From: Hyphomicrobiales bacterium
GTDB taxonomy: Bacteria; Pseudomonadota; Alphaproteobacteria; JAPOUT01
NCBI GenBank assembly: GCA_026708505.1
Contig: JAPOUU010000078.1
Coordinates: forward strand, 1 to 40,878
DNA length: 40,878 bases
Direction of reading: 5' to 3'
In this document: piece by piece, positions 36,034 through 40,878 of the stretch
Position numbering within the stretch: position 1 is the stretch's first letter
Layout of the letters: each line of letters opens with the position of its first letter
Program-made: the position numbers and the translations under genes
The notes under the pieces: generated by a model
Told to the model about the DNA's origin: nothing
The model's input: the letters and a program-made list of their open reading frames with translations, nothing else
Databases searched by the model: none

Positions 36034-36408
36034 ATGTCGAGGATAGAGTCACTTCACGATGCCAAACATGCACGACATGTCCGGCGCGAACAGAAACACC
36101 TCCGCGTCACCTTCGAGCGTGTTGAACTCGATGCACTGTTGTATCTATACGGACGAATGGTAAAAGCCGGGGAGTGGCGCGACTACGCACTTGACCATCT
36201 GAAGGATACGGCCATGTTTTCGGTGTTTCGCCGCTCGCAAGAGCGCCCCGTTTACCAGATAGAGAAATTCCCCAAACAAGCGCAACGACTAGGCGCCTAT
36301 GCCGTCTACGATGCCGGCGGCCGAATGTTGCGTCGAAGCTCTTCCCTGCGACTGCTGCTTGCGTTCCTTGAGCAACACGTGGAGCGAAACTCCTCGCGGC
36401 ACAGTTAG
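36034..36408 (+). CDS. DUF2794 domain protein
   Basis: The 124-residue protein matches DUF2794, a family largely restricted to alphaproteobacteria. It shows VTFERVELDALLYLYGRMVKAG, EWRDYALDHLKDTAMFSVFRR, RPVYQIEKFPKQ and a final RRSSSLRLLLAFLE. Function unknown; no signal peptide or membrane segment. It converges with the Bax-inhibitor-type gene, 8 bp apart. Confidence 0.88.
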   Translation: MSRIESLHDAKHARHVRREQKHLRVTFERVELDALLYLYGRMVKAGEWRDYALDHLKDTAMFSVFRRSQERPVYQIEKFPKQAQRLGAYAVYDAGGRMLRRSSSLRLLLAFLEQHVERNSSRHS

Positions 36409-36416
36409 CGAATTTT

Positions 36417-37166
36417 CTACTCGCGCCTTCCGAAGAGGTGCAGCAGAAGCAGGAACAGGTTGATAAAGTCGAGGTAAAGCGCGAGGGCTCCCATGACCGA
36501 TTTCCGTCCGGCAACATCCGGATGGTCGTCGGCGAGATACATCTCCTTGATCTTCTGCGTGTCGTAGGCGGTGAGGCCGGCAAAGACGAGAACGCCGCAT
36601 ACCGAGATGACGAACTGCAGCGCGGAACTTTGCAGGAACCAGTTCACGACCATGGCGATAAGGACTCCGATAAGCCCCATAATCAGGAACGAGCCGAACG
36701 CGGAGAGGTTCCGCTTGGTCGTGTATCCGTAGAGGCTCAATCCGCCAAATGCGGCCGCGGTGATGAAGAACACCCTGGCGATAGATTGGAAGCTATACAA
36801 TGCAAAGATGGTTGCAATCGATACGCCCATCATGGCGGCATAGACAAAGAAGAGCAGGCGCGCCGTGCCCGGGGCGAGACGGTTGATTCCAAACGAAAGA
36901 ACCAGAACCATCGCCAGCGGCGAGAGCATCAACACCCAGTGCATCGGGGACAGAAACAGCATCTGTCCGATGCCGGTGAAGGCGGTTTGCCCTTCGCTGG
37001 TGGTGAAACTCAGGTTGAAGACGAGCCAGGATGCGATGGCGGTCAGAGCCACGCCGAGCGCCATGTTGTTGTAGACGCCGAGCATGTAGTTCCGCAACCC
37101 TTGGTCTATGTCCTGCGCGGAAAGGGTGCTTGTGTGGAGGTTGGATCTGAAGGGGTTGGGTTCCAT
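36417..37166 (-). CDS. Bax inhibitor-1/YccA family membrane protein
   Basis: The 249-residue protein has seven hydrophobic helices and the family motifs LRNYMLGVYNNMALGVALTA near residue 25, LYGYTTKRNLSAFGSFL and the C-terminal GLTAYDTQKIKE with the conserved Asp pair region (YLDFINLFLLLLHLFG). Bacterial members (YccA, YbhL, YetJ) are inner-membrane proteins implicated in calcium leak or in control of the FtsH protease; the role here is not defined. AAGGAG lies 9 nt before the ATG. Confidence 0.94.
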   Translation of the reverse strand: MEPNPFRSNLHTSTLSAQDIDQGLRNYMLGVYNNMALGVALTAIASWLVFNLSFTTSEGQTAFTGIGQMLFLSPMHWVLMLSPLAMVLVLSFGINRLAPGTARLLFFVYAAMMGVSIATIFALYSFQSIARVFFITAAAFGGLSLYGYTTKRNLSAFGSFLIMGLIGVLIAMVVNWFLQSSALQFVISVCGVLVFAGLTAYDTQKIKEMYLADDHPDVAGRKSVMGALALYLDFINLFLLLLHLFGRRE

Positions 37167-37416
37167 GGTCTGAATCTCCTTAGTTGAGGTGTTTAGGCAT
37201 AATTTATGGGTTTTTGCAGAAAATGCAAGTGTTGTTTAAGGCCGATTCTGCATGATACAACCCTATTCGGGGTTAATTTCGGGGCAGGCGTCTCCGTATT
37301 TTTATGGAATATCCCCAAAAACGCTTGATTCTACCCGTAAACAGCCCTAGATTGGAGCCTCGGCACGAGGAGAGATTGTAATAGGCGGGACCGAAAACCC
37401 GGGGAGTTCAAGGGTT
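37167..37416. promoter_or_regulatory. Divergent control region with a candidate promoter for the betaine/choline-type transporter
   Basis: The 250 bp separate divergent genes and hold no gene. Rightward, TTGATT (37325–37330) and TAGATT (37348–37353) are 17 bp apart, each 4/6 to consensus, giving a start near 37360. A small hairpin CCTCG-GCA-CGAGG (37358–37370) lies at the predicted 5′ end. A second, weaker pair (TTGTTT, 18 bp, TACAAC) lies nearer the left gene. Osmotic control would be expected for such a transporter but is not shown. Confidence 0.4.
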
Positions 37417-38064
37417 TTGGAGATTATTCAGTTTATCATCGCCAATATGGACCTCATCGGCGAGCGTGCGTTGGAGCATCTCACCATTGTATCCGTAGCC
37501 GTGGGCTCCGCTATTTTGACAGGCGTGCCCATCGGCATTGCAATCACGCAAAACGAACGGGCCGCAAACACCGTTCTCTACGTTGCGTCCATCATCATCA
37601 CGATTCCCTCCATCGCCCTGTTCGGTTTGATGATTCCCATCCTCTCGACCATCGGGTACGGCATCGGTTTCCTTCCCGCGGTTATCGCCGTGCTGCTCTA
37701 TTCCCAGCTGCCGATTATCCGCAACACCTACGCAGCCATCAAAAACATTGATCCGGCGCTGCGCGAAGCCGCCAAGGGCGTCGGCATGACATCCGTGCAG
37801 CGTCTCGCCAAAGTGGAGATTCCCCTTGCCGTTCCTGTTATCATGGCAGGAGTGCGCACGGCCGTGGTCATGAATATCGGCGTAACGGCAATTGCCACTT
37901 ATATCGGTGCAGGAGGGTTGGGATCCTTCATCAGCCGGGGAATCTCCCAGTCCGACCCGCGCCAACTGATAACCGGCGCGCTGGCGGTAAGCCTCCTGGC
38001 GATTATTGCCGATTACGGGTTGCTCTGGATCCAGCGTCGCCTCACACCACTGGGAATGCGTTAG
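37417..38064 (+). CDS. Glycine betaine/choline-type ABC transporter permease (OpuCB/YehW-like)
   Basis: The 215-residue permease has five or six membrane helices and the OpuC-type signature: EHLTIVSVAVGSAILTGVPIGI, TIPSIALFGLMIPIL and the coupling motif REAAKGVGMTSVQRLAKVEIP, followed by GGLGSFISRGI. The start is TTG at 37417, with GGGGAG about 10 nt upstream; an internal ATG at 37447 is possible. It is first of four genes for an osmolyte importer. Confidence 0.9.
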   Translation: MEIIQFIIANMDLIGERALEHLTIVSVAVGSAILTGVPIGIAITQNERAANTVLYVASIIITIPSIALFGLMIPILSTIGYGIGFLPAVIAVLLYSQLPIIRNTYAAIKNIDPALREAAKGVGMTSVQRLAKVEIPLAVPVIMAGVRTAVVMNIGVTAIATYIGAGGLGSFISRGISQSDPRQLITGALAVSLLAIIADYGLLWIQRRLTPLGMR

Positions 38065-38074
38065 GAGCGATATC

Positions 38075-39202
38075 ATGATTACTTTGGAAAACCTCACTAA
38101 GGTATTCGAAACCGCAAAAGGTTCGATTGTGGCCACGGATCGCATTTCGATGACCGTGCAGAGCGGGGAGACATGCATCTTGTTGGGCCCCTCGGGATGC
38201 GGCAAGACCACCACCATGAAGATGGTCAACCGTTTGATTGAGCCCACTTCCGGTAAAATTTTTATCGACGACAAGGATACAAGCGATTATGACGCCGTTG
38301 CCCTGCGGCGCACGATAGGTTACGTGATTCAGCAAATCGGCCTGTTTCCCAACATGACGGTGGAAGAAAACATCTGTGCGGTTCCGGACTTGCTCGGCTG
38401 GGAGAAAGACAAGTCGCGCAAGCGCGCCGGGGAGTTGCTGGAGATGCTGGCTTTGGAGCCTGCCGTTTTTCTCAAGCGTTTCCCCAAGGAACTTTCCGGC
38501 GGACAGCAGCAGCGCATCGGCGTTGCCCGCGCTCTTGCCGCGGACCCGCCGGTATTATTGATGGACGAGCCTTTCGGCGCCATCGATCCCATTAACCGAG
38601 AGGTTATCCAGGACGAGTTTTTGAAAATGCAACGCGCCATCCACAAGACCATCATGTTTGTAAGTCATGATATCGACGAAGCGGTCAAGATGGGCGATAA
38701 AATTGCAATTTTCCGGGAGGGCAAGCTGGTGCAATATGACACGCCGGACCGCATTCTCTCCCATCCCGCCGACGGCTTTATCGCGGATTTCGTCGGCAGT
38801 GACAGAACCCTCAAGCGTCTGCGTCTGTTAACCGTTGTGGATGCTCTTGAGTCCGACAGGCCAAGCGTACAGCCGTCCGATGACATCCAAACCGCCGTCC
38901 GCTTGATGCGCGAGCGCGGACATCAAAACATCGTTGTGGTTTCCCAGGCCAACAAGCCGGTCGGATCCCTGCACCTCAACGACATTGCGGAACTATCCGG
39001 ACAGGTCGGCGATCACCAGGCTCCCTTGCCCGTATTAATCCGCATGGAAGAGGATTTGCGTTCTGCTGTTTCTTCCATGTTTCGTCATGACCGAAGCTGG
39101 CTCGTCGTGGTTGATAGCGAAGGCAAGTTCGCCGGAAACATCACACAACGCGGCATCACCCATCATCTTGGCACTACCTACAAAGAGGTTTCTTCAACAT
39201 GA
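38075..39202 (+). CDS. Glycine betaine/choline-type ABC transporter ATPase with CBS domains (OpuCA/YehX-like)
   Basis: The 375-residue ATPase has Walker A GPSGCGKT at 38–45, signature LSGGQQQRIGVARAL and Walker B LLMDEPFGAID. A C-terminal pair of CBS domains follows (about 255–370, for example RERGHQNIVVVSQANKPVG and HDRSWLVVVDSEGKFAG). In the OpuA/OpuC family such CBS pairs sense ionic strength or cyclic-di-AMP; which, if either, applies here is unknown. AGGAG lies 8 nt before the ATG at 38075. Its stop overlaps the next gene as ATGA. Confidence 0.93.
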   Translation: MITLENLTKVFETAKGSIVATDRISMTVQSGETCILLGPSGCGKTTTMKMVNRLIEPTSGKIFIDDKDTSDYDAVALRRTIGYVIQQIGLFPNMTVEENICAVPDLLGWEKDKSRKRAGELLEMLALEPAVFLKRFPKELSGGQQQRIGVARALAADPPVLLMDEPFGAIDPINREVIQDEFLKMQRAIHKTIMFVSHDIDEAVKMGDKIAIFREGKLVQYDTPDRILSHPADGFIADFVGSDRTLKRLRLLTVVDALESDRPSVQPSDDIQTAVRLMRERGHQNIVVVSQANKPVGSLHLNDIAELSGQVGDHQAPLPVLIRMEEDLRSAVSSMFRHDRSWLVVVDSEGKFAGNITQRGITHHLGTTYKEVSST

Positions 39203-39942
39203 ACGCGGCCGCATATCAAGGGGTTCTGCGACGCGTCGCCATCTTTACAGGGCTGTTTTCCATCTTCCTGCTCGGCGTCGTAACCGAGCGCATGAATCTG
39301 GTCGTCGATATTACCCAGAACTACTGGGACGACATCACCTATTTGATGGTCGAATATATCTACCTTGTTCTCATTTCCGGCGGGCTTGCCATTCTGGTCG
39401 GCGTGCCGCTGGGCATCTTGCTCTCCCGTCCCTTCATGTTGCGCTACTCCGAAGGGGTGATGCAGGTTTTTAATATCGGAACGACTCTTCCCTCCCTTGC
39501 CATTTTGGCGTTGTCCATGAGTTTTCTGGGTATCGGCAAGACACCGGCAATCTTCGCCCTGTGGGTTGCAACCCTGCTGCCGATTGTGCGCAACTCCTAT
39601 ACCGGACTGCGCGCGGTTCCGTCCTTTCTGCTGGAGGCGGCGCGCGGGATGGGGATGACTCCGGGGCAACTTCTCTTGAGGGTGGAAATTCCCAACGGGC
39701 TTTATGTTATTTTCGCAGGCATACGCACGGGCATAGCAATCAATATCGGCACGGCGCCGCTGGCGTTCCTTATTGGCGGAGGCGGGCTCGGCGAGTTGAT
39801 TTTCACGGGAATCAGCCTTAATGAATTAGGAATGATGCTCTCGGGTGCCATCCCGGTGGCGTTTCTCGCGGTGCTGACGGATTTTCTTCTCGGGCAAATC
39901 CAGCGCTTCACCGTTTCCAAAGGAGTTAATCCGGATGCTTAA
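39199..39942 (+). CDS. Glycine betaine/choline-type ABC transporter permease (OpuCD/YehY-like)
   Basis: The second permease (247 residues) has an N-terminal helix followed by the typical core: GLAILVGVPLGILLSRPFML, GTTLPSLAILALSMSFLGIG and the coupling motif LEAARGMGMTPGQLLLRVEIP, then GGGGLGELIFTGIS. Two different permeases flanking one ATPase is the OpuC/YehWXY arrangement. Confidence 0.92.
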   Translation: MNAAAYQGVLRRVAIFTGLFSIFLLGVVTERMNLVVDITQNYWDDITYLMVEYIYLVLISGGLAILVGVPLGILLSRPFMLRYSEGVMQVFNIGTTLPSLAILALSMSFLGIGKTPAIFALWVATLLPIVRNSYTGLRAVPSFLLEAARGMGMTPGQLLLRVEIPNGLYVIFAGIRTGIAINIGTAPLAFLIGGGGLGELIFTGISLNELGMMLSGAIPVAFLAVLTDFLLGQIQRFTVSKGVNPDA

Positions 39943-39950
39943 TTTCCACC

Positions 39951-39966
39951 GCCGGTCATTTCCGGC
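39951..39966 (+). repeat. Small hairpin before the binding-protein gene
   Basis: GCCGG and CCGGC pair around a six-base loop in the 64-nt gap between permease and binding-protein genes. It may affect mRNA stability; there is no U-run. Confidence 0.35.
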
Positions 39967-40006
39967 ATCAACACAACCATCTAACAACAATACAAGGAGA
40001 AAAACT

Positions 40007-40878
40007 ATGTTTGCACGTTTGTTTACAACAGCCTTTTCGTTTTTACTGCTGGCGACCCCGGCTCTTGCCCAGGAGCTCACCGTTGGAGGCAAGAACTATA
40101 CGGAACAGTTTCTCATGGCGGAGATGACAACCCAGTTACTCGAAGGTCATGGTTATGATATCAACAAAGTCGATGGCATGGGCTCGTCACTTCTCCGCCA
40201 AGGCCAGGAAAGTGGCGAGGTGGATGTCTATTGGGAGTACACCGGTACATCGCTGATTACTTACAACAAGGTGAAGGAGAAACTCTCTTCCCGGGAGACC
40301 TACAATCGAGTCAAGGAGCTCGACAAGGCAAAAGGAATCATTTGGCTCAACCCGTCCCGGGCGAACAACACGTACGCCCTTGCAATGCGCAAGTCGGATT
40401 CCGCCGACAAGGGTATTTCAAGCCTGAGCGACATGGCGGTCGCCTATAATGACGGCAAGAAACTTTCCATGGGTGTCAACGCCGAGTTTTCCCAACGCCC
40501 CGACGGTCTGCCGGGCCTTGAAGAAGCCTATGGCTTCAAGACGGGCAGGGCAAACCGGGTGCCGCTGGAAACCGGTTTGATTTACACCGCACTCAACGAA
40601 GGAGAAATTGATATTGGTTTGGTGTTTTCCACGGACGGGCGCATTGCCGGTTTCAACTTTATTGTGCTTGAGGACAACAAGGAATTCTTTCCTGCATATG
40701 CACTCACGCCAGTCGTGCGACGCGAGATTCTGGATGCAAATCCTGATTTAGAGGGTTTGCTTAATGACCTTTCTTCCAAATTGGATGATGAGACCATGCA
40801 GTCACTCAATTCCAGGATCGATATCGATAAAGAGACCGTTGAGGAAGTTGCTGCCTCTTTCCTTAAGCGGCACAACCT
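40007..40878 (+). CDS. Glycine betaine/choline-type substrate-binding protein (OpuCC/OsmF-like), cut by the window edge
   Basis: The frame is open from the ATG at 40007 to the end of the window (290 codons). A Sec signal peptide (MFARLFTTAFSFLLLATPALA, cleavage near AQE) lacks a lipobox, so the protein should be free in the periplasm. The mature part begins LTVGGKNYTEQFLMAEM and contains VDVYWEYTGTS and NEGEIDIGLVFSTDGRI, hallmarks of the OpuAC/ProX family that binds quaternary amines. AAGGAG precedes the ATG by 8 nt. Nearly complete for the family, about 300 residues. Ligand (betaine, choline, carnitine, TMAO-like) not decided. Confidence 0.92.
   Translation, partial: MFARLFTTAFSFLLLATPALAQELTVGGKNYTEQFLMAEMTTQLLEGHGYDINKVDGMGSSLLRQGQESGEVDVYWEYTGTSLITYNKVKEKLSSRETYNRVKELDKAKGIIWLNPSRANNTYALAMRKSDSADKGISSLSDMAVAYNDGKKLSMGVNAEFSQRPDGLPGLEEAYGFKTGRANRVPLETGLIYTALNEGEIDIGLVFSTDGRIAGFNFIVLEDNKEFFPAYALTPVVRREILDANPDLEGLLNDLSSKLDDETMQSLNSRIDIDKETVEEVAASFLKRHN

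Overview
The window is a dense chromosomal segment of a bacterium, most likely a marine alphaproteobacterium. The evidence is the order mutM–rpsT–(rhodanese)–dnaA–dnaN–recF–gyrB on one strand, alphaproteobacterial protein types (CX4C zinc finger in MutM, a DUF2794 protein, the HIG1-like small membrane protein / PduO adenosyltransferase / ETF neighbourhood) and methylated-amine genes typical of ocean alphaproteobacteria. No tRNA, rRNA, CRISPR array, insertion sequence or prophage was seen.

Left part (1–9.6 kb, minus strand): the first codons of a macro-domain protein run off the left edge. Then come an aldo/keto reductase abutting gyrB, the replication operon gyrB, recF, dnaN and dnaA (read right to left), a rhodanese, a 300-bp gene-free stretch with DnaA-box-like words and G-runs, rpsT and mutM. 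A strong inverted repeat sits between dnaA and dnaN.

Middle (9.6–26.5 kb): an Ntn-hydrolase, a three-domain LplT–Aas phospholipid acyltransferase/acyl-ACP synthetase, proC, a choline dehydrogenase and an AT-richer islet with a ParDE toxin–antitoxin pair. The most distinctive block follows: trimethylamine monooxygenase (tmm) and trimethylamine-N-oxide demethylase (tdm) on the minus strand, with a small membrane-anchored T5orf172/GIY-YIG-like gene between them. Diverging from tmm is a complete five-gene branched-chain-amino-acid-type ABC transporter. Tmm turns trimethylamine into TMAO. Tdm splits TMAO to dimethylamine and formaldehyde, and its GcvT half can load the formaldehyde onto tetrahydrofolate. 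The transporter's substrate is not known; a methylated amine is one guess.

Right part (26.5–40.9 kb): the transporter operon runs by start/stop overlaps through an unknown helical protein into uvrB, a two-helix membrane protein and a cobalamin adenosyltransferase. Then come a TIGR03032 protein, etfBA, a PuuD-like gamma-glutamyl hydrolase overlapping a PuuA/GmaS-like glutamine synthetase homologue, DUF2794, a Bax-inhibitor-1 family protein and a glycine betaine/choline-type ABC transporter (permease, CBS-domain ATPase, permease, binding protein cut by the right edge). With choline dehydrogenase and tmm/tdm this gives the window a theme of quaternary and methylated amines (osmolytes and one-carbon/nitrogen sources).

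A second theme is transcriptional. Several genes (rpsT, the TIGR03032 gene, DUF2794, betA, proC, lplT-aas) lack a Shine–Dalgarno sequence and have a -10-like hexamer only 6–8 nt before the ATG, which predicts leaderless mRNAs. For rpsT and the TIGR03032 gene the match to a sigma-70 promoter is excellent. Genes inside operons use clear Shine–Dalgarno sites or ATGA overlaps.
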